From Paucisalibacillus algeriensis (GTDB lineage: Bacteria; Bacillota; Bacilli; Bacillales; Amphibacillaceae), in the NCBI RefSeq assembly GCF_000577245.1, contig NZ_CBYO010000007.1, forward strand, positions 62,001 to 126,000: a stretch of DNA of 64,000 nucleotides, written 5' to 3'. Shown piece by piece: positions 16,868-25,509 of the stretch. Numbering within the stretch: position 1 is the stretch's first letter; every line of letters begins with the position of its first letter. The position numbers were made by a program, and so were the translations under genes. A model generated the notes under the pieces. That model was not told where the DNA came from and did no database searches. It worked only from the letters and a program-made list of their open reading frames with translations.

Positions 16868-16913
16868 ATAAAAAACTTCCATCCTCAGGGGACTGCTCCT
16901 CTGGATGGAAGTT
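16868..16913 (-). terminator. Terminator of the ten-gene sugar operon
   Basis: An 11-base-pair perfect stem (AACTTCCATCC at 16874-16884 with GGATGGAAGTT at 16903-16913) is followed on the minus strand by a run of T. It lies about 110 bases downstream of the last full gene of the operon, with a short coding remnant between. Confidence 0.85.
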
Positions 16914-16917
16914 ATAT

Positions 16918-17010
16918 CTATTCCTTTTGTTTCTTCTCGTCCCTATATCCCTCTCCATCAAGTAGCTCTTTTAAAGTCGTTAAGAATCGGGGATGTTCCA
17001 AAAGTGACAC
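16918..17010 (-). pseudogene. 30-codon coding-like tail between operon end and terminator
   Basis: A GTG-started frame reading VSLLEHPRFLTTLKELLDGE then GYRDEKKQKE ends just before the terminator and begins 14 bases after the MocA-family stop. It has protein-like composition but no clear ribosome site and is far below normal gene size. It looks like the surviving 3' end of a deleted operon gene; a genuine small protein is possible. Confidence 0.35.
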
Positions 17011-17024
17011 CAGTCACCTAAAAC

Positions 17025-18041
17025 TCAATGAGAGTATACAATCTCTCGTTTCATTAGCGATTCAAGTCCTAATCTAACTAGTTTAACAGCTTGTTTTCCA
17101 TCCTCTCCAGTGACAAGAGGTTTAGTATTATTACGAATAGCATTTACAAATCCAATAGCTTCATTTACATACGCTTCTCTAAATAGATATGTCCAACTAT
17201 GCATCGATTGGCTAGTTAGTTTCCCTTCCTTTGTTGCTGTAACAACACTATGTTTATTTTGTTGTCCTAACGTGATATTACCATGGGTTCCCAAAATTTC
17301 AACTCGCGCATCATACCCATATTGTACATATTGTGCTCCATCTATTGCACCGATCATGCCATTCTTAAGCGTTAAGTTCATAGAAACTGTATCATAATAA
17401 TCTGGATATTGCTCTTTCACTTCAGGTGATCTAAAGTTTCCACCAATGGAGTAAATACTCTCAACCTCACTTCCAGTAAACCACCGAAGTGTATCTAAAT
17501 CATGACTATTCACTTCACCAATTGGTCCATTGCTCTTAAGAATATCAAACATCCAAGGTTTTGGCTCACTAGGCCCTCTAGTCAAAGATTTCACAAGTAC
17601 CACATCACCGATTTCTCCAGAGTCAACGATATCCTTTGCTTGCTGAAAGTTTTCGTCAAAACGTCTCATAAAACCAACCTGCAGTTTAATATTATTGTTA
17701 TTAGCTGCTTCAATAATCTCATCACACTCGGCTTCATTCATAGCCAGTGGTTTTTCACAGAAGATATGCTTTTTAGCATTAGCAGCTGCTAATGCAATTT
17801 CTTTATGACTAACAGTTGGTGTAACGATAATCACTGCATCAATTTCTGGATTTTCAAGTGCCTCTTTATAATCTGTATAAAGGTACTTTACATTCAATTC
17901 ATCATGAGCAGCTTTTAAAGATTCATCATATGGGTCACATAAAGCAATTAATCTTGCATTCGAAACTCTTGATGCATAGTTGCGCCCATGAATCATCCCT
18001 GCTCTTCCAGTTCCTATCAAACATATATTCACAGTACTCAT
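17025..18041 (-). CDS. Gfo/Idh/MocA-family oxidoreductase (inositol 2-dehydrogenase-like)
   Basis: 338 residues. The N-terminal Rossmann domain opens NICLIGTGRAGMIHGRNYA, and FCEKPLAMNEAECDEI near residue 95 holds the family's catalytic-region Lys (EKP). The C-terminal alpha/beta domain includes GEVNSHDLDTLRWFTGSEVE with the conserved His-Asp. Such enzymes oxidise or reduce a sugar hydroxyl or anomeric carbon with NAD(P). The ATG overlaps the stop of the PTS IIBC gene (ATGA), so the two are translationally coupled. As last full gene of the operon it probably acts on the imported sugar phosphate or a derived acid. Confidence 0.87.
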   Translation of the reverse strand: MSTVNICLIGTGRAGMIHGRNYASRVSNARLIALCDPYDESLKAAHDELNVKYLYTDYKEALENPEIDAVIIVTPTVSHKEIALAAANAKKHIFCEKPLAMNEAECDEIIEAANNNNIKLQVGFMRRFDENFQQAKDIVDSGEIGDVVLVKSLTRGPSEPKPWMFDILKSNGPIGEVNSHDLDTLRWFTGSEVESIYSIGGNFRSPEVKEQYPDYYDTVSMNLTLKNGMIGAIDGAQYVQYGYDARVEILGTHGNITLGQQNKHSVVTATKEGKLTSQSMHSWTYLFREAYVNEAIGFVNAIRNNTKPLVTGEDGKQAVKLVRLGLESLMKREIVYSH

Positions 18042-19459
18042 GCAGCCTCACCTGCATTAGCAGCATTTTGTGGTTTTGCCTTATCAATTGGCTTTTTCCA
18101 CAACGTTACAAGCACTCCACTGATAATAACACCAATCGCTAAAGCTAGTACATACATTAGAACATTTTGAACTGCCCCAGGAATAAAAAATACAAAGAAA
18201 CCACCATGTGGTACTGCGATTCCAGAACCAAACAACATAGATAATCCACCTGATATAGATGCACCTACAGTAACAGAGGCTAGAACACGAATTGGATCGG
18301 CTACTGCAAATGGGATAGCGCCCTCTGAGATAAATGAGAACCCAAGGATCCATGCAGATTTTCCTGCCTCTCTTTGTTCTCTTGTATAACGGTTTTTACC
18401 AATAATTGTTGAAGAAAACGCCATTGCTAATGGTGGAACCATTCCGGAGACCATGACAGCTGCCATCACATTACTTACATCACCTTGTGATAGGTTTGTT
18501 AATGATGCAACTCCAAAGAAATATGCTGCTTTACCAATAGGACCTGCTAAATCAATTGCCATCATTCCACCCAGAATCAAACCTAGTAGCACAGAATTAA
18601 TACCTGTTAATCCGTTTAACCAATTCGTTAGCCCATCATTTAATGCTGTAATAGGGCCTCCGAGAACATAAATAAAAATTAGACCAGTAATAAGTACGGA
18701 AAACAAAGGTAAGATTAATACTGGTAATAATCCCGAAAAATTTTGCGGAAGACGGATATACTTTTTCAGTACATTTATTGTATAACCAGCTAGAAAACCA
18801 CCTAATAACGCTCCCAAGAAGCCAGCATTCATTTGAGAAGCTAATAGACCTGCAACCATACCAGGGACTAGACCGGGTCTACTTGCAATAGAAAAGGCAA
18901 CATATCCACCTAAAGCTGGCCACATAAGAGTCATTGCTAGATCTCCAAGTTTTTTTAAGGAAGAAGCCATTTCGCCCTCTGCATTTATTCCACCAAATGC
19001 AAAGGCTAGTGCAATTAGTAAACCTCCAGCCACAACAAATGGAATCATATAAGAAACACCTGTCATTAAATGACTGTATACTTTTTGAAAGCCACTTTTA
19101 TTAGAGGTCGTTTTGACATCATTTACATCGTCTTCTTCACCTTCACTTTTATATATTGGGGAAGTAAGCGACTTTTCTATTAATTTTTTGCCATTTTGAA
19201 TGGCTTCGTTTACGTCAACCTCGACAAGTTTTTTTCCAGTAAATCTATCTTTATTTACTGATGTGCTAGCAGCAATTACTACTGCGTCTGCTTGTTGAAT
19301 TTCTTCCGCCGATAAAATATTCTCCGCACCAATTGAACCTTGTGTTTCAACTTTAATTTCATATCCCATTTCTTTTGCTGCCACTTCTAAAGCTTCAGCA
19401 GCCATGTATGTATGGGCAATACCAGTTGAACAAGATGTGATAGCAACGATTTTCTTCAT
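18038..19459 (-). CDS. PTS fructose-family permease, fused IIB-IIC
   Basis: About 473 residues. Residues 1-100 are a fructose-type IIB (KKIVAITSCSTGIAHTYMAAEAL) with phospho-Cys near residue 9. A Lys/Asp-rich linker follows to about 125, then a IIC domain of about nine helices with GGFLAGY, GPIGKAAYFFG and SEGAIPFA signatures. It imports and phosphorylates a sugar together with the separate IIA encoded upstream. ATG at 19457-19459 is chosen because the AAGGAG ribosome site lies 9 bases upstream, while the earlier ATG abuts it. The start is one base after the IIA stop. Substrate unknown; the neighbours argue against plain fructose. Confidence 0.9.
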   Translation of the reverse strand: MKKIVAITSCSTGIAHTYMAAEALEVAAKEMGYEIKVETQGSIGAENILSAEEIQQADAVVIAASTSVNKDRFTGKKLVEVDVNEAIQNGKKLIEKSLTSPIYKSEGEEDDVNDVKTTSNKSGFQKVYSHLMTGVSYMIPFVVAGGLLIALAFAFGGINAEGEMASSLKKLGDLAMTLMWPALGGYVAFSIASRPGLVPGMVAGLLASQMNAGFLGALLGGFLAGYTINVLKKYIRLPQNFSGLLPVLILPLFSVLITGLIFIYVLGGPITALNDGLTNWLNGLTGINSVLLGLILGGMMAIDLAGPIGKAAYFFGVASLTNLSQGDVSNVMAAVMVSGMVPPLAMAFSSTIIGKNRYTREQREAGKSAWILGFSFISEGAIPFAVADPIRVLASVTVGASISGGLSMLFGSGIAVPHGGFFVFFIPGAVQNVLMYVLALAIGVIISGVLVTLWKKPIDKAKPQNAANAGEAA

Positions 19460-19460
19460 A

Positions 19461-19913
19461 TTATTCATCTCCTTTTAATACTTCATATATTTCATCCTTT
19501 GTTACCGCTTTCATTAATGAATCACGAATATCTTGATGAATGAGTTTTCTAGATAGTTGACTAAGAATTTTCAAATGCTCATTATTAGAGTTTTCTGGAA
19601 CTGCTATTAAGAAAATGAGATGTACGGGCTTCCCATCCATAGAATCGTATGAAATGCCGGATTTACTTTTTCCAAAAGCAATACTTGGTTTTGTAACAAC
19701 ATTTGATTTTCCATGTGGAATTGCAACTCCATATCCGATACCTGTTGTAAATTCAGCCTCCCTTTTCATGACTGCTTCTAAATATAGCTCTTCATCTTCT
19801 AAAATTTTACTTTTTTGCATTAGGTCTGCTAGTTCTCTTATTGCAGTTTCTTTCTCATTGCTTTTCAAGTCGAAACATATTAGTTCTTCCGTAAGTACTT
19901 CCTGAATTCCCAT
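19461..19913 (-). CDS. PTS fructose-family IIA component
   Basis: 150 residues of the EIIA-2 fold. It starts MGIQEVLTEELICFDL and carries TTGIGYGVAIPHGKS with the phosphorylated His near residue 65, then the VHLIFLIAVPENSNNEHLKILSQLSR helix. The frame extends upstream to a TTG overlapping the lactonase stop, but ATG at 19911-19913 behind GGGGGAAGGG gives the standard family N-terminus. It donates phosphate to the IIB domain encoded one base downstream. Confidence 0.9.
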   Translation of the reverse strand: MGIQEVLTEELICFDLKSNEKETAIRELADLMQKSKILEDEELYLEAVMKREAEFTTGIGYGVAIPHGKSNVVTKPSIAFGKSKSGISYDSMDGKPVHLIFLIAVPENSNNEHLKILSQLSRKLIHQDIRDSLMKAVTKDEIYEVLKGDE

Positions 19914-19990
19914 TTCCCTTCCCCCATTTTTTACTGTATTGAGCTGAAAGATAATACTATTGACTCTTATTTCATATATGCTGCTTCCTC

Positions 19991-20941
19991 TCAAATACTA
20001 ATTGCATTGAAAGGATTAGTAACCAATAATTTATGAATGGTTTCTTTATTTATTCCATATTGGTATAGCTTTGGAACAAACATCTTCAGTAGGTAATCTA
20101 TGCCGATTTCACCACCATAGGAACCAATTCTAGCCCTTGTAGTGTCCAGACTTAATAATATGGAATTAGAAAACCCATTTTCCAACATGTGATAAATTAA
20201 TTGCACCTCTGTATCATCATCATGATACTTGAAACGTCCAATTGTATCGTATTCTAAATAAACCCCAGTTTGGGCAATTTCTTGATGAAGCGAATAATCA
20301 TGATGTGTACGATCCAAATGGCATAATATAATTTTTTCTGCTGGTATATTTCTATCTAATAAAAAGTTAATAATTTCTAACGGGTTTGACCCTTTTTCGA
20401 CATGAACCATAATTGTTGCATTCGTTCTAAGTGATGCCTCTACTGCAGCTTCAAACTTGTATTCATATTCTTTTGAAATGCCTTCCTTATCTACTGCTGT
20501 TTTAATAAGACCAGCCTTATTATGAATTTTTTCTTCAGGGAAAGTTATTTGATTTCCTACATACATCCCATGGAGAATCTCTGAAACAAATACTTCTGCC
20601 AAACGTTCACTAGATACTTCCTCTATCCAATGATCTGGCCAGTAAAACATGGATTTATGGAACCCAGTAGAAGCAACAATATGAACATTTGCTATCTCCG
20701 CAACCGAAACTAGTTCCTTAGTCATCCTCCCAGCCCCAATAGGCTGTGCATCAACAATAGCTGTGTGAGCAGGTAATTTGTCTAACTCCTTAACCGTTAG
20801 GGAAAAGTCATCAATACATAGATTTTTGTCAAAAATAGTTGCCTGTCCCTTTTCTAACATGATGTGTTCATGTGGTTGGAAATGCTTTACTTCATTTTGT
20901 TGCACAAACCCTCGAACAGTTTGAATTTGTAATGTGTCCAT
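19991..20941 (-). CDS. Phosphotriesterase-family (COG1735-like) metal-dependent lactonase
   Basis: 316 residues of the PTE branch of the amidohydrolases. Metal-ligand positions are visible: HEH at residues 24-26, the bridging Lys in LIKTAVDKEG (near 168), His in MVHVEKG and LCHLDRTHHD (near 200 and 228), and the Asp in LSLDTTR (near 288). Several COG1735 members encoded in PTS operons of Listeria and Bacillus hydrolyse phosphorylated sugar lactones, which fits this context better than organophosphate hydrolysis. The ATG overlaps the aldolase stop (TAATG). I infer opening of an aldonolactone phosphate; the exact lactone is unknown. Confidence 0.78.
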   Translation of the reverse strand: MDTLQIQTVRGFVQQNEVKHFQPHEHIMLEKGQATIFDKNLCIDDFSLTVKELDKLPAHTAIVDAQPIGAGRMTKELVSVAEIANVHIVASTGFHKSMFYWPDHWIEEVSSERLAEVFVSEILHGMYVGNQITFPEEKIHNKAGLIKTAVDKEGISKEYEYKFEAAVEASLRTNATIMVHVEKGSNPLEIINFLLDRNIPAEKIILCHLDRTHHDYSLHQEIAQTGVYLEYDTIGRFKYHDDDTEVQLIYHMLENGFSNSILLSLDTTRARIGSYGGEIGIDYLLKMFVPKLYQYGINKETIHKLLVTNPFNAISI

Positions 20942-21600
20942 TAACTTCCACTCACTAGATATTTTGCTTCTGAAACTTTTTCGACCAGTAATTTAGCATA
21001 TTCGGTTATCTTGTTGGTATCAAACTCTGGTCCACCAGCTTTTTTGAGATTACTTCCAATCCCTACTGCAAAAGCACCTGCCTGAATCCATTCATCTATG
21101 TTATTTTCATCAACACCACCAGTTGGCATAATGTTAATTTGAGGGATAGGTCCCTTAACATCTTTGATATACTTTGATCCAGTAAGACTTGCAGGAAATA
21201 GCTTAACAATGTCACATCCCGCTGATAAAGCTTTGACCATCTCCGTTAATGTCATCGTCCCTGGCATTATTAACGTTTTATATTTATGACAAGCAAGAAT
21301 GATGTCCTCATCCAAATGTGGAGAAACAATAAAATCTGCACCTGCATGAATTGCATTTACAGCAGATGTGCTATCTAGTACTGTTCCCATCCCAACATTT
21401 ACATTTGAACTACCAAGTTCTTCTTTTATCCTTTGTAGTACTTGAAAAGCATTGGGAACAGTCAACGTTACTTCGATATTTTTTATTCCACCTAGAAATG
21501 CTGCTCTTGCCACTTTAACCACTTCTTCTTCAGTTCCTCTTAAAACAGCTACAATACTATCATCTTGGATTGATTTTAAAACTTGCTCTTTTTGTGCCAC
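20941..21600 (-). CDS. eda: 2-dehydro-3-deoxy-phosphogluconate (KDPG/KDPGal/KHG) aldolase
   Basis: About 219 residues, the usual class I Eda length. Motifs: IVAVLRGTEEE at the start, IEVTLTVPNA (catalytic Glu region), MGTVLDS, ADFIVSPHLD, VKLFPAS with the Schiff-base Lys near residue 130, and MPTGGVDENN for phosphate binding. It cleaves a 2-keto-3-deoxy-6-phosphoaldonate to pyruvate and glyceraldehyde-3-phosphate. GTG at 21598-21600 is preferred (GAGGAG 9 bases upstream); an in-frame TTG three codons earlier overlaps the previous gene. Its presence defines the operon as a route to a 2-keto-3-deoxy acid phosphate. Confidence 0.9.
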   Translation of the reverse strand: MAQKEQVLKSIQDDSIVAVLRGTEEEVVKVARAAFLGGIKNIEVTLTVPNAFQVLQRIKEELGSSNVNVGMGTVLDSTSAVNAIHAGADFIVSPHLDEDIILACHKYKTLIMPGTMTLTEMVKALSAGCDIVKLFPASLTGSKYIKDVKGPIPQINIMPTGGVDENNIDEWIQAGAFAVGIGSNLKKAGGPEFDTNKITEYAKLLVEKVSEAKYLVSGS

Positions 21601-21605
21601 ACCAT

Positions 21606-22547
21606 TCAACTCCTCACATCTGATTTAACACTATTAAAATAGTCCAGAACATTTTTAGTAGAATCTAAAGTCATTCGTTGTATTGCTTCTTTACTTGAAG
21701 CTGCATTATGTGGTGTCAAAACAGCATTTTCTAATTCGAGCAAAGGTGAATTAGTTGGTGGCTCTACAGAAAACACATCAAGTCCAGCACCTCGTATTTT
21801 TCCTTCTTTTAAAATACGATACAAATCATCCTCATTAATGATTCCACCCCTGGCAGTATTAACAATGATTGCTTCTTCTTTCATTTTGCTCATTAATGAA
21901 TAGTCTAATAGATTTCTAGTTTCCGATATTAAAGGAACATGAACGGCAATGAAATCACTTCTGCTAACAACTTCTTCTAGCTCTGCATACGTTATATCAT
22001 ACTGTTCAGCTATATCCTGATTTTGGAAGACATCATAGACTAAAATGTTCATTTTAAACCCTTTTGCACGTTCAGCGACAGACCTTCCTATTGCCCCAAA
22101 TCCAATAATTCCTAGAGTTTTTCCAAACACCTCTACTCCAACATGCTTGGACCATTTACCTTCTTTTACATTCTGAGCAGATGCAGCGATGTTTCTAGCA
22201 ACAGAAAGCATGAGTCCAAAAGTATAATCCGCAACTGCTTCATTATTTACAGATGGCGTATTAGTTACAATAACTCCTCTTTTTTCTGCATATTCTTTAG
22301 GGATGTTATCTATCCCTGTACCGTATTTAGAAATTACTTTTAAATTTTGCGCTTGGTCAATAATCTTCTCTGTTAGTTCATCGGTGCCAACTATTAATGC
22401 ATCAACATCTTGAATAAGCGAAATCATTCTCTCCTCTGACAGAGGCCCAACTTCCCGAACAACTTCAAATCCTTCTTTCTCTAAATTGTTTAGAATATCT
22501 CTATTAAACATTCCATACGATCTCGGAGTTATTAATATTTTTTTCAT
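21606..22547 (-). CDS. D-isomer-specific 2-hydroxyacid dehydrogenase (SerA-like)
   Basis: 313 residues. The NAD-binding motif is LGIIGFGAIGRSVAERA near residue 147. Catalytic residues appear as NTARGGIINEDDL (Arg region), LDVFSVEPP (Glu) and LTPHNAAS (His). These enzymes interconvert 2-hydroxy and 2-keto acids with NAD(P); relatives include phosphoglycerate, glyoxylate and 2-ketogluconate reductases. There is no ACT domain, unlike long SerA. It overlaps the aldolase gene, so it should act on a 2-keto acid or an aldonate of the same pathway. Confidence 0.88.
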   Translation of the reverse strand: MKKILITPRSYGMFNRDILNNLEKEGFEVVREVGPLSEERMISLIQDVDALIVGTDELTEKIIDQAQNLKVISKYGTGIDNIPKEYAEKRGVIVTNTPSVNNEAVADYTFGLMLSVARNIAASAQNVKEGKWSKHVGVEVFGKTLGIIGFGAIGRSVAERAKGFKMNILVYDVFQNQDIAEQYDITYAELEEVVSRSDFIAVHVPLISETRNLLDYSLMSKMKEEAIIVNTARGGIINEDDLYRILKEGKIRGAGLDVFSVEPPTNSPLLELENAVLTPHNAASSKEAIQRMTLDSTKNVLDYFNSVKSDVRS

Positions 22548-22585
22548 ACCCGTTCTCCTCTCTCGTAGTAGGTATTAACGATGCC

Positions 22586-23344
22586 CTAACGCTTGTTTCT
22601 AACATGAACGGTAAAACGATTTAGATCTCCTCTATACTTTGCAATAGAATATTCAAAACTGGTGTCATCATCCAAATAGGCCACTGTTTTCGTTACTTGT
22701 ATCGCATCAAAAGGATTTATATTTAGAATTTCTGCTTCTTCTTTAGAAGCATTAAATGCCTCAATAATACGTTTTGCATGACTTATTTTAAAATTGTATT
22801 TTTCCTCCAGGGTTCGATACAGGGAATCACTTTCCAAATTTATATTTTCTAATCCAGGTGCCATTTCAGCAGGGATATAAGTTGTTACTAATACATAAGG
22901 TTCTCCTTCAACTGACCGTAAACGAATAAATTTAATTAACTGATCGACTTTTCGTTCAAAAATAGCATCAAATTCTGGATTACTACTAATAAGTTCTGTT
23001 TCCATCAATCTTGTTGTATAGTTTAATCCTTTACTTTCCATTTCATCTTGGAAGTTACTGAGGCTTTCTAGAAATGTTTGCTCTATTTTCTTTTCTGCAA
23101 CAAAAGTTCCCCTACCATGCTCTCTTTTTAATATCCCTTCTGTTACAAGTTCATTTAATGCTTGCCTTACTGGTGTTCTACTAATACCGTAAATATTAAT
23201 TAACTCTCTTTCAGGTGGAATCATATCACCTGCCTTATATACACCATTCTTGATATCCCTTTTAATGACTTCTATCAATTGATAATAGAGTGGAAGTGGA
23301 ACATCTTTATTCAATTTTATTTCAACTAAATCTTTTTCTCTCAA
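22586..23344 (-). CDS. GntR-family (HutC/UTRA) regulator inside the sugar operon
   Basis: 252 residues. The winged helix (about 8-78) contains PLPLYYQLIEVIKRDI, MIPPERELINIYGISRTPVRQALNELVTEG and KREHGRGTFVAE. A UTRA effector domain spans about 95-248. TTG at 23342-23344 has AAAGGTG 8 bases upstream. The gene sits in the middle of the operon, so it is probably autoregulated. A likely operator is the TGTAAT inverted repeat over the -10 box at 26150-26171. Confidence 0.88.
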   Translation of the reverse strand: MREKDLVEIKLNKDVPLPLYYQLIEVIKRDIKNGVYKAGDMIPPERELINIYGISRTPVRQALNELVTEGILKREHGRGTFVAEKKIEQTFLESLSNFQDEMESKGLNYTTRLMETELISSNPEFDAIFERKVDQLIKFIRLRSVEGEPYVLVTTYIPAEMAPGLENINLESDSLYRTLEEKYNFKISHAKRIIEAFNASKEEAEILNINPFDAIQVTKTVAYLDDDTSFEYSIAKYRGDLNRFTVHVRNKR

Positions 23345-23420
23345 TTCCAGAACACCTTTCTAATTAGAAAAACATTGACCACTATAGGGTTGTTATTATG
23401 GTTAACTGCTTTTAAGTTGT

Positions 23421-24464
23421 TTATTCAAAGCTAATAACTGCTTTTAAGCCTTTTGAACTTCTGGCATAATTAATTGCATCTTCAAATTGTGAAATTGAAA
23501 AATGCTTGCTGACTAACTTGTTAACGTCTAATATTCCAGAAGAAATAAATTTCATTGTTTCGCGAAAATGACTGTTATTTGCTTTCGTCGTACCAGTTAA
23601 AGTAATTTGTTTATAGTGAAGTAGGTTACCATTGATACGTATATACTCACTACCCTTTGGAAGTCCACCAAAAAAGTTAACTTTACCGTATACACCAGCT
23701 AACTCAACAGCTTGTTCTTGCGCACTAGGTGAAGATACTGCAACAATGCATACATCAACCCCTTTACCATTTGTATGTTCTTGAATGGTACTCTCAAGGT
23801 GAGCAGATTCAACAGTGATAAATGAATCATCCAACTCCTTACAAATCTCCAGACGATGTGTAGAACGGTTACTAATGATGACTTTTGATGCACCTGCTAA
23901 TTTAGCTAGTAAAGCATGCATCACGCCTATAGGCCCAGCACCAATCACAAGCACTACGTCACCAGGTTTAACTTCTGTTACGGACAAGCCATTATACACA
24001 CAAGAAAGAGGTTCATTAATTGACGCTTCCTCAAAGGATACATGGGTAGGAATTTCTACCAGATTTCCATTTCTGATAAATGCTTCTGGGATCCTTACAT
24101 ACTCAGCAAATCCACCATCAAGTTGAACTCCTAGAGCAGTATAATCTTGACACATATGAAAGTCTCCTGCTACACAGAAATCACAAACACCACAGCCAAC
24201 GTTTGGGGAAACTGCTACACGCATTCCATCTTGATAATAACTAACATTTTTCCCTACCTCTACGATAACTCCGCTGATTTCATGCCCAAGAATTCTTGGT
24301 GAACTCTCAGATATCGTTTGATGCCCATTTTTAATAATTCGTAAATCTGTTCCACAAATACCTACACTTTTTACTTGTAATAAAATTTCATTTTCATTAA
24401 TATCTGGTTTAATTACTTCTTCTAACCTAACATCTTCTTTTCCATACATAACAGCTGCTTGCAT
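23421..24464 (-). CDS. Zinc-dependent medium-chain dehydrogenase (sorbitol/threonine dehydrogenase group)
   Basis: 347 residues. GHEISGVIVEVGKNV marks the catalytic-zinc region, CGVCDFCVAGDFHMC the structural-zinc cysteines, and VLVIGAGPIGVMHALLA the NAD-binding turn. It should oxidise a secondary hydroxyl on a sugar, sugar acid or their phosphates. It differs in sequence from the dehydrogenase of the 5-10 kb operon, so the two are separate paralogues. ATG at 24462-24464 follows GGAG. It lies 40 bases after the shikimate-dehydrogenase-like gene. Confidence 0.87.
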   Translation of the reverse strand: MQAAVMYGKEDVRLEEVIKPDINENEILLQVKSVGICGTDLRIIKNGHQTISESSPRILGHEISGVIVEVGKNVSYYQDGMRVAVSPNVGCGVCDFCVAGDFHMCQDYTALGVQLDGGFAEYVRIPEAFIRNGNLVEIPTHVSFEEASINEPLSCVYNGLSVTEVKPGDVVLVIGAGPIGVMHALLAKLAGASKVIISNRSTHRLEICKELDDSFITVESAHLESTIQEHTNGKGVDVCIVAVSSPSAQEQAVELAGVYGKVNFFGGLPKGSEYIRINGNLLHYKQITLTGTTKANNSHFRETMKFISSGILDVNKLVSKHFSISQFEDAINYARSSKGLKAVISFE

Positions 24465-24504
24465 AACATTCTCTCCTCTCTGTAATACTGAACTACATTT
24501 AGAC

Positions 24505-25455
24505 TTAATTAACCTTAGCAGTTCTACTATCTGAAGCTATTTTTTCAATATTTTCAAAGTGCTTGGAGATGTCTACTTGAAATACCTCTGCAATTACTTG
24601 TGTCCACCCATGAATGAAATAAATCCAACCATCTTCGACAATTAGATTTTTCTGTTCCCTTTGTTCCATTGCTTGATGCATGAAATCTAGTTCACCCCGA
24701 TAGTTTAATTCCCAAACTAGACTTTGCTCCGGAAATTCACATTGATTTGTCAATGGAGATCCAGGACGGTCCTTACCTAATCCAGTAGCATTCACAACTA
24801 ATGAATATGGTTTTAATTTTTCCAAAATCTTATCATTTTCACTTGGATTAGGACATAAATGATATTCAAAATTAACAGGGGTATCTATTTTGCTTAATAA
24901 TTCTTTAGCTGATTTCAGTCTACCCTCACTTCGGTTGCTAATTATTATTTTGGAAGGTAGATTATCCCCATGCTTCTTATCTGTTAGATATGAACTTATG
25001 GCAAGAGCGCTTCCACCAGCACCCATAATAAATACTTCGCCACCTTTTTTCCAAAAATCTGTTGGAATAAATGCTTCCATTGCTAATCCACTTGTAATTG
25101 GATCTTTTGCATGAGCTTCAAGTCGTCCATCCTTCTTTGAGATAGAGGAAACTTCATGGAGCATCTTTGCATATGGATCAATATAATCAAAGCTTTCTTC
25201 CACTGCATGGAATAAATCGATTTTATGGGTAGTAACTAATGCGCCCATTGATAGTGGGTCTTCTTTTATAAATTCAACATATCGTTGGTAGACTTCTGGC
25301 TCTGCATGGATATCAATATCAATACCTTGAATGACAGCATCATCCAATCCTAATTCTTCTGCCCAAAGTGGGAAAAGTTTCATTATGGATGATTGGGTAG
25401 TAGTAACACCGATAAAGTACATAGTAGGTTTTACTGCACTTGGTGGTAATTTCAT
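24505..25455 (-). CDS. Shikimate-dehydrogenase-like oxidoreductase (AroE fold)
   Basis: 316 residues. Layout follows AroE: YFIGVTTTQSSIMKLFPLWAEELGL replaces the usual substrate loop, ALVTTHKIDLFHA carries the catalytic Lys at about residue 78, IMGAGGSALAIS is the nucleotide-binding turn, ISNRSEGRL follows, and VNATGLG is near residue 230. It is longer than AroE (about 270) and the canonical substrate residues are changed, so true shikimate synthesis is doubtful. Placement as second gene of a PTS sugar operon points to oxidation of a sugar-derived hydroxyl. Confidence 0.75.
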   Translation of the reverse strand: MKLPPSAVKPTMYFIGVTTTQSSIMKLFPLWAEELGLDDAVIQGIDIDIHAEPEVYQRYVEFIKEDPLSMGALVTTHKIDLFHAVEESFDYIDPYAKMLHEVSSISKKDGRLEAHAKDPITSGLAMEAFIPTDFWKKGGEVFIMGAGGSALAISSYLTDKKHGDNLPSKIIISNRSEGRLKSAKELLSKIDTPVNFEYHLCPNPSENDKILEKLKPYSLVVNATGLGKDRPGSPLTNQCEFPEQSLVWELNYRGELDFMHQAMEQREQKNLIVEDGWIYFIHGWTQVIAEVFQVDISKHFENIEKIASDSRTAKVN

Positions 25456-25509
25456 TATCAGAACTCCCTTTTGATGTTAATTTAGTTATTATGAAATAAT
25501 CTTTTACGA

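Noticed and set aside
24505-25455. Housekeeping aroE
   Set aside because: Longer than AroE, altered substrate loop, and located in a sugar operon.
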